The position numbers and the translations under genes were made by a program. Below the pieces are notes generated by a model. The model saw only the letters and a program-made list of their open reading frames with translations, was not told the DNA's origin and ran no database searches. A DNA stretch of 64,000 nt from a virus. Positions 55,779-64,000 of this stretch are shown one piece after another (within the stretch, counting starts at the first letter, position 1; each line of letters starts with the position of its first letter). Location: positions 1 through 64,000 of IMG/VR virus record IMGVR_UViG_3300025913_000027; one strand, written 5' to 3'.

Positions 55779-56348
55779 ATGCCCATTGGAAACGAACATA
55801 TCGAGGGCTCCCTCGTTAGCCCGAACATCGGCAACTACTACATCGGCAAGGGCATCGTCAGCATCAAGCTGCTTGGCGAGACCGAGTTTGTTGATTGCGG
55901 CAACGTTCCGCAGTTCGAGTTTCTGGCGAAGGTCACTCAGCTTGACCACTTCTCCAGCCGGACCGGCGTTCGTGTCAAGGACTTCACCGCCGTCATTGAG
56001 ATCGCGGGCTCGCTTACGATGCAGCTCGAAGAGCTGACCGCGCGCAACATGGGCTTCGCTCTGCTCGGTCTGCCGACCGGCGGCCCGTCGCCGGTCCCGG
56101 ATACAATCGACATCTTCTCCAGCCCGGTCATCTACGGCTCGGTGCGGTTCGTCGGCACCAACGACATCGGCCCCATCTGGACGGTGAACTTCCCTCTCGT
56201 GAAACTGTCGCCCTCGAAGGCTCTCGGCCTGATCGCGAATACGTGGGGCGTCATCGATCTCGAAGGCGACGTGCTGTTCGATCAGTTGCAACAGACCTTC
56301 GGCACCGCGACCGTCTCGCTGCCGAACTCGCCTACCAGCAACCTCTAA
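55779..56348 (+). CDS. Major tail tube protein
   Basis: 189 residues. GNYYIGKGIVSIKLLGETEF, DCGNVPQFEFLAKVTQLDHF and SSRTGVRVKDFTAVIEIAGS resemble siphovirus tail-tube proteins (G-N-x-x-x-E...LDHxSSRxG). It should form the tail tube hexamers. A very strong terminator follows. Confidence 0.8.
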   Translation: MPIGNEHIEGSLVSPNIGNYYIGKGIVSIKLLGETEFVDCGNVPQFEFLAKVTQLDHFSSRTGVRVKDFTAVIEIAGSLTMQLEELTARNMGFALLGLPTGGPSPVPDTIDIFSSPVIYGSVRFVGTNDIGPIWTVNFPLVKLSPSKALGLIANTWGVIDLEGDVLFDQLQQTFGTATVSLPNSPTSNL

Positions 56349-56356
56349 GCTATCAG

Positions 56357-56397
56357 CCCGTGGCCTGTTTTCAGCATCCGTTGAAACAGGCCACGGG
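56357..56397 (+). terminator. Strong terminator after tail tube
   Basis: CCCGTGGCCTGTTT / AAACAGGCCACGGG, 14-bp perfect stem, 13-base loop, followed by GCTTATGGTTT. Confidence 0.85.
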
Positions 56398-56475
56398 GCT
56401 TATGGTTTCATAGGCCAAAACGGACAGAAAATGTCCGTTTCGGCGTATGAAGTATCCCACCGGAGAACTCCCCCC

Positions 56476-56859
56476 ATGACCGACGAAACTCAAGACCCCG
56501 CTGCCGCCCCTGTAGTGGCTCAGGATGCGCCCGCTGCCGACCCGGCCCCGGAAGTCGCCGCCGACCCGGCAGCCGCTCCAGACCCCGTTTCTGAGGCTCC
56601 GGCCGCCGACCCGGCCCCGGAAGTCGCTGCCGACCCGGCCCCGGAAGTCGCTGCCGACCCGGCCCCGGAAGTCGCTGCCGACCCGGCCCCGGAAGTCGCC
56701 GCCGACCCCGCTCCGGCGGCTGATCCCGCTCCGGCTGCCGACCCCGTAGCGGACGACGAGGACCTCGAAATCGAGATCACCGAAACGATCCGGGTCCACA
56801 ATCCGAACGCCCTCCGTGGCGTCCCCGCCGGTCCGCCTCCGCATCCGCGTACCGTATAA
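56476..56859 (+). CDS. Ala/Pro repeat protein
   Basis: 127 residues from ATG 56476 (GGAGA upstream). Five copies of PAPEVAAD, four of them in direct tandem (24-base DNA repeat around 56611-56706), plus PAPAAD variants, then an acidic segment (DDEDLEIEITETIRVHNPNA) and a Pro-rich end. Extended, probably disordered. Between tail tube and chaperones; possibly a virion surface or tail-decoration protein. Confidence 0.65.
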   Translation: MTDETQDPAAAPVVAQDAPAADPAPEVAADPAAAPDPVSEAPAADPAPEVAADPAPEVAADPAPEVAADPAPEVAADPAPAADPAPAADPVADDEDLEIEITETIRVHNPNALRGVPAGPPPHPRTV

Positions 56860-56904
56860 GGTTTCTACCCTATCGAATGTCCCCCTTCGAATAAGGAATA
56901 GATT

Positions 56905-57366
56905 ATGAGCACCAAGCCGGGCCTCAATCTGGCCGATCTCGCCCCAATGTATGAAGACGTGCCAATTGGAGACAGCTACCTCCGCGTCCACGGTATCAGC
57001 GCGAAGACCGGCCTCGAAATCTTCAAGCGCTTTCCCAAGGTTCTGGGAATGGTTGGTGAAGGGTTCAATCTCGGAAACTTTCTGGCAGTAGCTCCCGATG
57101 CCGTGGCCGCGATCATCGCAGCCGCGACCGACAACCTCGGCGATGAGAAGGCAGAAGCGGTAGCAGCCGGGCTCGGGGTCGAGACCCAGTTTGATATTTT
57201 GGAAGCGGTAGGGAGGCTTACCTTTACAAGAGGGTTCGCCCCTTTCGCGGAGAGGATCATGGCCCTCGCAGGCGCAGCCAACTCCGGCCTCTCTTCAAAG
57301 GTGCCGGATTTGAAATCGCCGCCAGCATCGAAGCCCTCATCGCCGCCGGACACCCCCCAAGCGTAG
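56905..57366 (+). CDS. Tail assembly chaperone (G-like)
   Basis: 153 residues. YEDVPIGDSYLRVHGISAKT, LEIFKRFPKVLGMVGEGFNL, AAIIAAATDNLGDEKAEAVA resemble the tail assembly chaperone first frame in rhizobial and other siphoviruses. After the slippery site at 57240 the zero-frame tail becomes Ser/Pro-rich (KSPPASKPSSPPDTPQA), typical of the unshifted product. Precedes the tape measure region as expected. Confidence 0.75.
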   Translation: MSTKPGLNLADLAPMYEDVPIGDSYLRVHGISAKTGLEIFKRFPKVLGMVGEGFNLGNFLAVAPDAVAAIIAAATDNLGDEKAEAVAAGLGVETQFDILEAVGRLTFTRGFAPFAERIMALAGAANSGLSSKVPDLKSPPASKPSSPPDTPQA

Positions 57367-57527
57367 TCTGGGACTACACCCCCAGACAGATGGCAGCTTT
57401 CACGTTTCTCGCGGTCAAACGGAAGAACCGTGAGGACCATGCCTCGCTCTCGTTGATGCTACTCGCGCAGAGTGGTGACGAGAAGGCGGTCAAGAAGCAA
57501 TTGGAGACTTGGGAGAGGGATGCCTGA
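56905..57527 (+). CDS. Frameshifted tail assembly chaperone (GT-like)
   Basis: A -1 shift on C CCT TTC (57240-57246), an exact X-XXY-YYZ heptamer in the zero frame, joins the first 114 codons to a frame that is open from 57195 to 57527 and gives about 207 residues. The extension reads LFKGAGFEIAASIEALIAAG then VVWDYTPRQMAAFTFLAVKR and ends LETWERDA, with the chaperone-like MAAFTFLA helix. Its TGA overlaps the next gene's ATG as TGATG, as elsewhere in this phage, supporting that the frame is translated. Equivalent to lambda gpG/gpGT. Confidence 0.75.
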
Positions 57528-58075
57528 TGCCCCTTCGCATCACAACCGATAAGATCGCGGCCCCGAAGTTCAAACAGAATTTGGCTGGGCTCCGAGACCG
57601 GTTCGAGAAGGCCCTGACTGCCTCAGTCAACATGGCTGCGTCCATGATCAAAGAACAGGCCGATGCGGATATCGCTGGAGCTGGAAATTTCGGACAACGC
57701 TGGACGGAGGGCCTGCATGTAGACGTGAGCGACACGCTCGGCAACATGCGGATCAGCGTCACGCATGATATCCCTTATGCCGGGATTTTCGAGACCGGCG
57801 GTGTGATCAAGGGAAATCCATTCCTCTGGATACCGATCAGCGGGACGGATGCCGAGCGCACTCCCGCAAGCGCGTATAGTGGAGGGCTCTTCTCCGTCAA
57901 CCGCAAGAGCGGCGGCCCACCGCTGCTCTTCTCCATTTCGGATAAACAACCGAAGTATTTCGGGGTCGAGAGCGTCACGATCCCGAAGAAATTCCATACC
58001 GGCGAAATCGTGAAGAGTGTGATGGGGAATTTCCGTCAGATATTCGATAGCGCGTTTAGGAGTAGGACCGTCTGA
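57527..58075 (+). CDS. Minor tail or tail-completion protein
   Basis: 182 residues from ATG 57527. KFKQNLAGLRDRFEKALTAS, VNMAASMIKEQADADIAGAG, DIPYAGIFETGGVIKG, PFLWIPISGTDAERTPASAY and LFSVNRKSGGPPLLFSISDK. The pattern (helical start, IFExGGxI, FLWIP) suggests the DUF6441/HK97-gp10-like tail proteins. TGATG coupling to both the frameshift frame and the tape measure. Confidence 0.65.
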   Translation: MPLRITTDKIAAPKFKQNLAGLRDRFEKALTASVNMAASMIKEQADADIAGAGNFGQRWTEGLHVDVSDTLGNMRISVTHDIPYAGIFETGGVIKGNPFLWIPISGTDAERTPASAYSGGLFSVNRKSGGPPLLFSISDKQPKYFGVESVTIPKKFHTGEIVKSVMGNFRQIFDSAFRSRTV

Positions 58076-60375
58076 TGCCCAATCTTGACGACATCACGCA
58101 AAAGATTTTGATCGACGGCGACGCCGAGGTCATCAATAAGCTCAGTGAGATCGGAGAGAAAGGCTTCGAGGCGATCAAGGAGCTTAGCGAAGCGGCGGAG
58201 AGCGGAGCGAGCGGACTTGAAATCTTCGGGACAGCAATCGGCGAAGTAGGCGCGACGATCATCGGGGTCGTCGGCGCGATCTCAGCGTTCGTCGATGCCA
58301 ATGACGAAGCCATCCAGCGTACCAACTTCCTCGCGCAGGCGTTCGGGGCCACGACTGAGCAAGTCGTCGGGCTCGAAGCCGCGTTTGCCGCCGCTGGCGT
58401 CAGCACGCGTACCTTCGAGCAGTTCGCCCAGCGGCTCACGACGACTATCGCGCGTGAGTGGCCTGCGATTACCGAGAGTATCCGGACTTCGTCCAACGAA
58501 CAGGACGCGGCTCAGGAGCGTGTTGTCTCTTCGACCATCAAAGTGCAGGAGGCCCAGCGGGCACTTGGTTTCGTAAATGACGAGACCGCCAGCAAGATCG
58601 CTAACTCGTCCCTTCGGGCACAAGCGGCATACACCGCGCTCCAGTTCGCGGCCTCCCATGCGCTCCAGCAAATCCAGCACGACACGGATAGCGTGCGCGG
58701 TGCCGATCTTAGTTTGGAGAGCGCGCAACAGCGGCTCGCCGAGCTAGAGGGCCGCCCAGTATCGGAAGCGGACAAGCAGGCCCTTCAAATTCGCGAAGCT
58801 CAGCTTGCCGTGGACAAAGCCCGGCAGGCGGCAGCGGATGCTCGCATCGCGCAGCAGGAGCATGCGGCGCAAGCGGCGGCTAAGCAAGCTCAGCTCGAAC
58901 AGGCGGCGGAGGATGCCGCCCTAAAACACGAGACTGCCATTTCCGAGGCTGCGACCTCGCGACAGAAGGCGGAAGAGGCCGTGCGCTCTGCGATCACCGC
59001 TCGCGCCGAGGCCGAGGATCGCGCTCAGCAGATCGCGCTCAAGAGCATCCCGGCGATCAAGTCGGCAATCGAAGGGCTGACCGACGGTAGCAAGGCGGCC
59101 ACGACGGCTATCGATCTGACGCAAGTTTCGGTCACCAATCTGACTAAGGGCATCATTGCTGCCGCTCAGGTCGGCGATAAGCCGCCGACCGGTTTTCAGG
59201 TTATGGTCGAGCTGTCCCGTGTTCTTTCCAGCGAACAGGGCAAGCTCATCGACAGCTCGCAAAAACTCGCTATCGTCCAGCAGCTCAGTCAGCGCGGTTT
59301 CAGCACAACGAGTGGAGCGGCCTTTGAGCTGCTCAACGCGCTGGAGCGCGGGCCGGAGTATTTCAAGAGGTTCGAGAACGCGGCCAAATCCCATTTCTCG
59401 GTCAACGAGCAAGGGCGGCAGAACGTCGAACACTTTAGAGATGCTATCGCTGCGCTAGGTCAGAGCATCGAACTTGTCAATCGCGACTTCGCGGCTGCCG
59501 CGAGCCCAATCTTCACGAGCTTCCTTGAAGCGCTCAATGAGAGCCTGACCACGAGCGACGGGCTGCTGCATGCGGTCGTAGCGGGCGTTCAAGCTATCGG
59601 TGCGGGTCTTGGGGTCGTTATCGAGGGCTATCAGAAGCTCGCGACTGCGATTGATCATGCGTTCAATCTTGAGCCCGGGAGGGCGATGCAGGCTCTTATT
59701 GGGGCGGCTATCACGGCGGTTGCGCTCTTCGCATCCGCGTGGCTGGCGGTCCCGGCTGCGATTGCGGTCGTGGTGACAGCTATCGGCTACATCGCGGAAA
59801 ACTGGGATAAAGTACGAGAAGGGGCAGCTCGCGCATGGGAGGCGGTCACCAATAGCTCGGTAGTCAAATTCTTGGAGAGCGTCCTCGAAGAGGTGAAGGC
59901 TATCTGGAGTTTCCTCTCGAAGATCGTCGCGGCAGCGAACACCCTATCTCCGATAAGCGGCAAGAGCGGCGGCGCGAGTGCTGGCGCGGGAGGCAGCGAA
60001 AGTGGCGCGCAGGGGTTCGCGGAAGGCGGCCCCATCAACGGCCCGGGAACGACTACGAGCGACAGCATCCTCGCGCGCCTGTCGCGCGGCGAGTTCGTCA
60101 TCAAGGCAGCGGCGGTGCAGACATATGGCGCTGGGCTCTTCCATGCGCTGAACAACATGATGCTGCCCGGCTTCGCGTCCGGTGGCCTCGTGCCATCTCC
60201 GGTCCGTCTGCCCGGCGGCGGCAGCGTGCCCGCGACGAGCACATTGAACTTGTCAATCGACGGACGATCCTTTAATGGTTTGCGGGGGCCGAAGAGCACG
60301 ATTGACGACCTCTCCAGCTTCGCGATTGCCCGCCAGACTTCGGCGGCGGGTAGCAACCCTTCATGGATGAAGTAA
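58075..60375 (+). CDS. Tail tape measure protein
   Basis: 766 residues. Long coiled coil (ESAQQRLAELEGRPVSEADK, AAAKQAQLEQAAEDAALKHE, ATSRQKAEEAVRSAITARAE), two hydrophobic segments (LIGAAITAVALFASAWLAV and PAAIAVVVTAIGYIA, ~545-580), and a C-terminus with AEGGPINGPGTTTSDSILA then RLSRGEFVIKAAAVQTYGAG, the common tape-measure end motif. At about 0.15 nm per residue this would suggest a tail near 115 nm. It sets tail length and is probably ejected on infection. Confidence 0.93.
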   Translation: MPNLDDITQKILIDGDAEVINKLSEIGEKGFEAIKELSEAAESGASGLEIFGTAIGEVGATIIGVVGAISAFVDANDEAIQRTNFLAQAFGATTEQVVGLEAAFAAAGVSTRTFEQFAQRLTTTIAREWPAITESIRTSSNEQDAAQERVVSSTIKVQEAQRALGFVNDETASKIANSSLRAQAAYTALQFAASHALQQIQHDTDSVRGADLSLESAQQRLAELEGRPVSEADKQALQIREAQLAVDKARQAAADARIAQQEHAAQAAAKQAQLEQAAEDAALKHETAISEAATSRQKAEEAVRSAITARAEAEDRAQQIALKSIPAIKSAIEGLTDGSKAATTAIDLTQVSVTNLTKGIIAAAQVGDKPPTGFQVMVELSRVLSSEQGKLIDSSQKLAIVQQLSQRGFSTTSGAAFELLNALERGPEYFKRFENAAKSHFSVNEQGRQNVEHFRDAIAALGQSIELVNRDFAAAASPIFTSFLEALNESLTTSDGLLHAVVAGVQAIGAGLGVVIEGYQKLATAIDHAFNLEPGRAMQALIGAAITAVALFASAWLAVPAAIAVVVTAIGYIAENWDKVREGAARAWEAVTNSSVVKFLESVLEEVKAIWSFLSKIVAAANTLSPISGKSGGASAGAGGSESGAQGFAEGGPINGPGTTTSDSILARLSRGEFVIKAAAVQTYGAGLFHALNNMMLPGFASGGLVPSPVRLPGGGSVPATSTLNLSIDGRSFNGLRGPKSTIDDLSSFAIARQTSAAGSNPSWMK

Positions 60376-60993
60376 ATGCCCAAAGACGCACTGGGACACG
60401 GAAGTAATCCTAGAGGCCTCGCGGGCGAACACTTGCCCGTGTGGTATCACGGCTCGCCGACCGGCTTTCCCGGTCTGACTGGCCCTATCCATGTCGGCAC
60501 TTATCGCGCCGCCCGCATGGCGCTTGAAGCGCGCATCGGCGTGCCTGCGGATGGGAAAGGCTGGGACGGGACGCGAGAGTATGGAAAGACGCTGCTCGCC
60601 GGAAAGGAAACGCTCGCTAAAATGGAGAGTGGCGAGAAGCCCTACTACAATAAGTATCCGGCGTCCGGATACAATGCAGGTAGTTGCGACGAAGAGGTCC
60701 CGCAAAAAGACTACTATCCAGATCAGCGAAAGAGCTTGCCGACGATGGGGAGGGACCGAACGCCAATGTCATTGACCATGCGCCCGGCTGTCCGGGCCTA
60801 TCAGATAAATGGCCCGATGAAGAACTCTCCGGGAACGCCGTACACCGACACGCGAGCCAATGCTCTTGCCCGAGCGCAGCAGACCAAGGGCAACGGCAAG
60901 CACGGCTTCTATTACACAAATGATGCCGAAGACAGCGGCAGTATCTCGGCTGTCGTGCCGAACCACGAGCACTTAACAGGATTGGTAGAATAG
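60376..60993 (+). CDS. GHGSN-tag protein 9 with ART-like domain
   Basis: 205 residues. Begins MPKDALGHGSNPRGL right at the tape measure stop (TAA-ATG). LPVWYHGSPTGFPGL and GPIHVGTYRAARMALEARIG are the first two motifs of an ADP-ribosyltransferase-like fold (YHGS, HVGT-helix). Later VRAYQINGPMKNSPG and KHGFYYTNDAEDSGSISAVV continue the fold and end with NHEHLTGLVE. This type of domain is frequent in phage polyvalent proteins. Located among tail genes, so possibly delivered with the tail. Confidence 0.68.
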   Translation: MPKDALGHGSNPRGLAGEHLPVWYHGSPTGFPGLTGPIHVGTYRAARMALEARIGVPADGKGWDGTREYGKTLLAGKETLAKMESGEKPYYNKYPASGYNAGSCDEEVPQKDYYPDQRKSLPTMGRDRTPMSLTMRPAVRAYQINGPMKNSPGTPYTDTRANALARAQQTKGNGKHGFYYTNDAEDSGSISAVVPNHEHLTGLVE

Positions 60994-60994
60994 C

Positions 60995-61465
60995 ATGCCC
61001 GGCGGATTTGAAAACATTCTCCCCGCGAATGCGGATACGATCCTAACGATCTCATCGTTCGGGAACATGCTGTATCAGGCGCGTGGCCTGACGCAAACCC
61101 TGTCCGTGATCGGCGAGGCAACTCAGCAGGACCGCACGATCAACGGCACTCTCGTCGATCTCTCAGTCGCGCAGTTCCGCAAGTATTCCTCGAAGATCAC
61201 CTCTCCGAGCGATACGAACGCTCCGCCGCTCGACGGCGTCTTCCCCGGTATGATCGTCACCGTACAGTGCGCGGTCGGGCTCTCGTATCTCACGAGCGGC
61301 GGGAACGGCCCCAACCATCGCACGCCAGTCTCCGGCTCTGTCTATACCGAAGGAGCATACACCTTCTATCGACCCGAACTCACGATGATGGTCAAGACCG
61401 TCGAAACTCAGTTTGATGAATGGAAGAACGTGGTAGGCTGGACCTTAGAGCTTGAGGAAGTCTGA
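60995..61465 (+). CDS. Tail protein
   Basis: 156 residues. ANADTILTISSFGNMLYQAR, LTQTLSVIGEATQQDRTING, PGMIVTVQCAVGLSYLTSGG and AYTFYRPELTMMVKTVETQF, DEWKNVVGWTLELEEV. Beta-rich; fits small tail proteins between tape measure and hub. Matches the distal-tail-like position; no precise family. Confidence 0.65.
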   Translation: MPGGFENILPANADTILTISSFGNMLYQARGLTQTLSVIGEATQQDRTINGTLVDLSVAQFRKYSSKITSPSDTNAPPLDGVFPGMIVTVQCAVGLSYLTSGGNGPNHRTPVSGSVYTEGAYTFYRPELTMMVKTVETQFDEWKNVVGWTLELEEV

Positions 61466-61845
61466 TGAAAGATGCCAAGGGTCACGGCAGTAACGCGCAT
61501 AATTCCGGCATCGATAAAATTCCGGGCTGGAGCCCGGTCAAACTTGTGCCGACGAATAGCCTCCGTCCGCGCCCAGAGAATACCGCGATGATTGAGAAAT
61601 TCAAAGCGCGAGATGCGGCCAGCGAGAGGGCTTTTCGCGAAGCATATCCCGGAGAGAAATACGTGCCGTATCCGGGCGACATGCGCTACAAAGTAGACGA
61701 GATCAGAAAGACGATCCGGACAGGGGGCTCTCTTCCGCCGCTCGCGGTCAACAAAGACAACACGATAGAAGACGGCGAAAACCGCTGGAATGCCTATAAG
61801 GCCGAAGGCGTAAAGATGATCCCGGTTAGGATTAAAACTAGATGA
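61465..61845 (+). CDS. GHGSN-tag protein 10 with ParB-like domain
   Basis: 126 residues. Tag MKDAKGHGSNAHNSGIDKIP is almost the same as in tag proteins 7 and 8. A ParB-like unit follows: VKLVPTNSLRPRPENTAMIE, YKVDEIRKTIRTGGSLPPLA, VNKDNTIEDGENRWNAYKAE, where DGENRW is the DGxxR box. A ParB-like domain inside the tail operon is unusual; it could be a virion-delivered DNA-binding or nuclease protein. ATGA-coupled on both sides. Confidence 0.75.
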   Translation: MKDAKGHGSNAHNSGIDKIPGWSPVKLVPTNSLRPRPENTAMIEKFKARDAASERAFREAYPGEKYVPYPGDMRYKVDEIRKTIRTGGSLPPLAVNKDNTIEDGENRWNAYKAEGVKMIPVRIKTR

Positions 61846-64000
61846 CCCTCCCCTTCACCTTCGCGTGGGTCGATGAGACCCAGACGACCTTCGATCCGAA
61901 CACGATGAACGTGTTCGACGAGGACATCTTCTCGTTCGTCATCCAGCACGACGAGGGACAAATCCCGACGCTTGACATCATCGTAAAGAACCCCCGCATC
62001 GGGCTGCTCTCGCCCGGGCGCAAAGTCTGGGCATGGCTTGGATGGCAGAGCCCGGCGTCCGATCCGAACTATCACGGAGCGCTCGTACCGCTGTTCTTCG
62101 GCGTGCTTGTCGGCGTCCCTACGAGCCTCTTCAAGGAGAAGGTGACGCTCCAGTTCATCGCGCGCTCGCCGCAGTTCATTGCGAACAAACAGGCGCTCGC
62201 CGAAACCATGAAGACCTCGCCCTACTACGATCCGATCTTTATTGAGACGACCAAGCGGGATGACCCGGACACGATCCTCGAAGGATGGTCGGCGCTCTGG
62301 CATATCGACCGCACGTCGCTCGCGATCACCGCGTCCGACATCCTCGTTGGCGAAGACGGCAACGCCGAGTTCGACGAGGATCACGCGTTCTACGATAGCG
62401 TCTCGCTGCAATTAGGGCAGCCCCCGCTCGTGAACATCCGCGTTGAGGCCACTGTCAATTGGACCCAGCGCACGTCGGGCTTCTTCAAGGTGCCAGCAGT
62501 CAACATCTCCAGCTATACGGGCGAGACGCTGCTCAGCGATTGGCCGAAGCCCGGGGCAAGCCTCGGCGGCGGGTACAAGTGCGAGACAAGCTTTGTGACG
62601 GATGTCTACTTCATCTCCGAGACGCCAAACACGTCTTACAACTATTCGTGGACGAACTCTGACCCCAATCCGGGTCAGTGCTCGACCGCGTCGTCGTCGT
62701 ATTCGTCGAGCGGCCCTGCCCTGCTTGCGCCCGATCCGTTGCAAAATGTGTTGACGAGTTACTATCGAGGCGGCGTCTGCTTTCCAGACAGTGATCCGCC
62801 GACCAATACCTCCCTCGAAGCGTCTTCTAGCGGCGTGATCATTCCGCTCTGGAATGTTTCGATGGACATGACAATTCGCTATGACGCGAACCGGCAGTTC
62901 TCGGAAGTGCTGTCATTCGACATGCTTGCAAACGTGCAGGGCATTCTCGCTTCGCCAACTGTCGATCAAAACACTGAATTGCTCACAGTCTCGTCGGTCG
63001 ATATCGGGCAACCGCTGATCGAAGTGGACGCGTGGACTGATTTTGCGGGCAGGCACGTCAGTCTCGCACAGATGATCTTCCCGAACAACCCAACTACGCC
63101 GGGAGGTCTATCGTATCAGGTTTGCGTGCAGGCTGGCACCGCTGGCGTGGTCGAGCCGGTATTCAGCGACATCCCCGGCTTCATCACGAATGATAATGGC
63201 GTCGTCTGGGCCAGCCTCGGTACGCAAGGCGTGTCGCAGGCCTCGGCTTGGGCTCCGGGCGCGTATGTCCCGCTCGGGCAGATCATGCTTCTGCAAAATC
63301 AGGTATTCAACACGAGCACCGGCACCTTCGAGGATGTCCCCGGAGCAACGAGCTATTATCTCTGCACCACGGCGGGCCAGACGAACGGCAAGTACATCGT
63401 CAAGACGTACACGCCCCCAGTTACGTCCAATGTCGAGCCCACTCCAGCAGTCCGCCACATCAACTATATCAAGCAGCCGAACTTCTCGACGGTGGTAGGC
63501 GCGTCAATTGCGGACGGCACCGTGATCTGGACCGTACTCGGCACGTCTCCCGCGCTTCTGGGTATCCCGATTGGCGGCACCGCGAACGACGTGCGAGCGC
63601 GCAGCTACTTCCCGACATCTCGGGGCATTGCCAGTGTCGAGTATCTTATCAGTCGCGCTCGTGCTCGTCTGCGGTTCCGGGCGCGAGCGGTGAAGATCGG
63701 CTGGGAGTGTCGGTTCGCCGACGCGGTCCCGCTCTCGTGCCGTAAGAACGGCACGCTGTTCGATCCCCGGCTCCCCGGCGGCGCGGCCACTGGCAAGATC
63801 ACTGCGTACTCGCTCTCATGCAGCGGCGACGGCAAGCTTCGGGGCAAAGTCGAAATCGGATGTGCCATTGGTTTCGGCGACAGCATTGACGAGATCACGG
63901 GAACGCCGGAGTACGCGGCTCCCGGCTACATGCAAGTCGGATATCAACGCTATGACGGAGCGATGGTGCCACACGGTAGCAATGACACTACGTTTTCATT
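61842..64000 (+). CDS. Large tail protein (hub/baseplate-like), cut by window edge
   Basis: Starts at ATG 61842 (ATGA) and stays open for 719 residues to the window end. The N-terminus MTLPFTFAWVDETQTTFDPN, FSFVIQHDEGQIPTLDIIVK, NPRIGLLSPGRKVWAWLGWQ looks like a tail hub or receptor-binding base protein. A middle Ser/Thr-rich region, repeated domains with PGGLSYQVCVQAGTAGVVEP and VVWASLGTQG, then IASVEYLISRARARLRFRAR, AVKIGWECRF, PRLPGGAATGKITAYSLSCS. It likely forms the tail tip. Confidence 0.75.
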   Translation, partial: MTLPFTFAWVDETQTTFDPNTMNVFDEDIFSFVIQHDEGQIPTLDIIVKNPRIGLLSPGRKVWAWLGWQSPASDPNYHGALVPLFFGVLVGVPTSLFKEKVTLQFIARSPQFIANKQALAETMKTSPYYDPIFIETTKRDDPDTILEGWSALWHIDRTSLAITASDILVGEDGNAEFDEDHAFYDSVSLQLGQPPLVNIRVEATVNWTQRTSGFFKVPAVNISSYTGETLLSDWPKPGASLGGGYKCETSFVTDVYFISETPNTSYNYSWTNSDPNPGQCSTASSSYSSSGPALLAPDPLQNVLTSYYRGGVCFPDSDPPTNTSLEASSSGVIIPLWNVSMDMTIRYDANRQFSEVLSFDMLANVQGILASPTVDQNTELLTVSSVDIGQPLIEVDAWTDFAGRHVSLAQMIFPNNPTTPGGLSYQVCVQAGTAGVVEPVFSDIPGFITNDNGVVWASLGTQGVSQASAWAPGAYVPLGQIMLLQNQVFNTSTGTFEDVPGATSYYLCTTAGQTNGKYIVKTYTPPVTSNVEPTPAVRHINYIKQPNFSTVVGASIADGTVIWTVLGTSPALLGIPIGGTANDVRARSYFPTSRGIASVEYLISRARARLRFRARAVKIGWECRFADAVPLSCRKNGTLFDPRLPGGAATGKITAYSLSCSGDGKLRGKVEIGCAIGFGDSIDEITGTPEYAAPGYMQVGYQRYDGAMVPHGSNDTTFS

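Noticed and set aside
63961-63984. MVPHGSND near the window end as an eleventh GHGSN tag
   Set aside because: It lies inside the large tail protein, lacks the KDAxG context and the start is not supported; chance similarity.

Overview
The window is a 64 kb piece of a tailed double-stranded DNA phage with a siphovirus-type morphogenesis module. It carries a family-A DNA polymerase, a prim-pol/D5-type primase-helicase, a DUF2815 single-strand-binding protein, a DUF2800 nuclease, terminase, portal, HK97-fold capsid, tail tube, tail assembly chaperones with a probable -1 frameshift, and a tape measure of 766 residues. An alphaproteobacterial host, plausibly in the Rhizobiales, is suggested by a circularly permuted (two-piece) tmRNA gene, by a secreted cysteine-containing protein of a type I associate with rhizobia, and by TTGACA-type promoters. 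No integrase, repressor, endolysin or holin was recognised. Both ends of the window cut through genes, so lysis and distal tail genes probably lie outside.

Layout. Bases 1-14.7 kb hold a leftward early/replication block: SNF2-like helicase, HD nucleotidase, DNA polymerase, SSB, a PAP2-type membrane phosphatase, DUF2800 nuclease, SprT-like protease, HIRAN and cupin proteins, and many small coupled genes. At 14.8-17.2 kb the primase-helicase stands alone on the + strand. Two ParB-like proteins (17.4-18.8 kb, - strand) are followed by the + strand tmRNA at 19 kb. From 19.4 to 25.1 kb about 23 tiny genes run leftward. A gene-free AT-rich region (25.1-26.0 kb) contains TTAACCTTAA-type repeats, separates leftward from rightward transcription and is the best origin candidate. 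From 26.0 to 35.0 kb about 30 small rightward genes follow, interrupted by an inverted six-gene block (31.95-33.15 kb).

From 35 kb the late region runs rightward. It opens with a cluster of genes that share one N-terminal tag, M-K-D-A-x-G-H-G-S-N. Then come small and large terminase, an HNH-like protein, portal, MuF-like protein, scaffold, a collagen-like fibre protein, a glycosyltransferase, capsid, connectors, tail tube, chaperones, tape measure and tail proteins. Two more tagged genes sit among the tail genes.

The most interesting candidate system is the tagged family. Ten proteins have the same roughly 11-residue start but different bodies, including two ADP-ribosyltransferase-like folds and a ParB-like domain, all in late or virion territory. 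The arrangement resembles the capsid-targeting sequence on T4 internal proteins such as the Alt ADP-ribosyltransferase. My inference is that the tag directs a set of effectors into the virion. Other strong signals are the phage-borne permuted tmRNA, collagen fibre plus glycosyltransferase adjacency, recurrent C-terminal EDLM and DDIPF tips, and a C CCT TTC slippery site in the tail chaperone gene.
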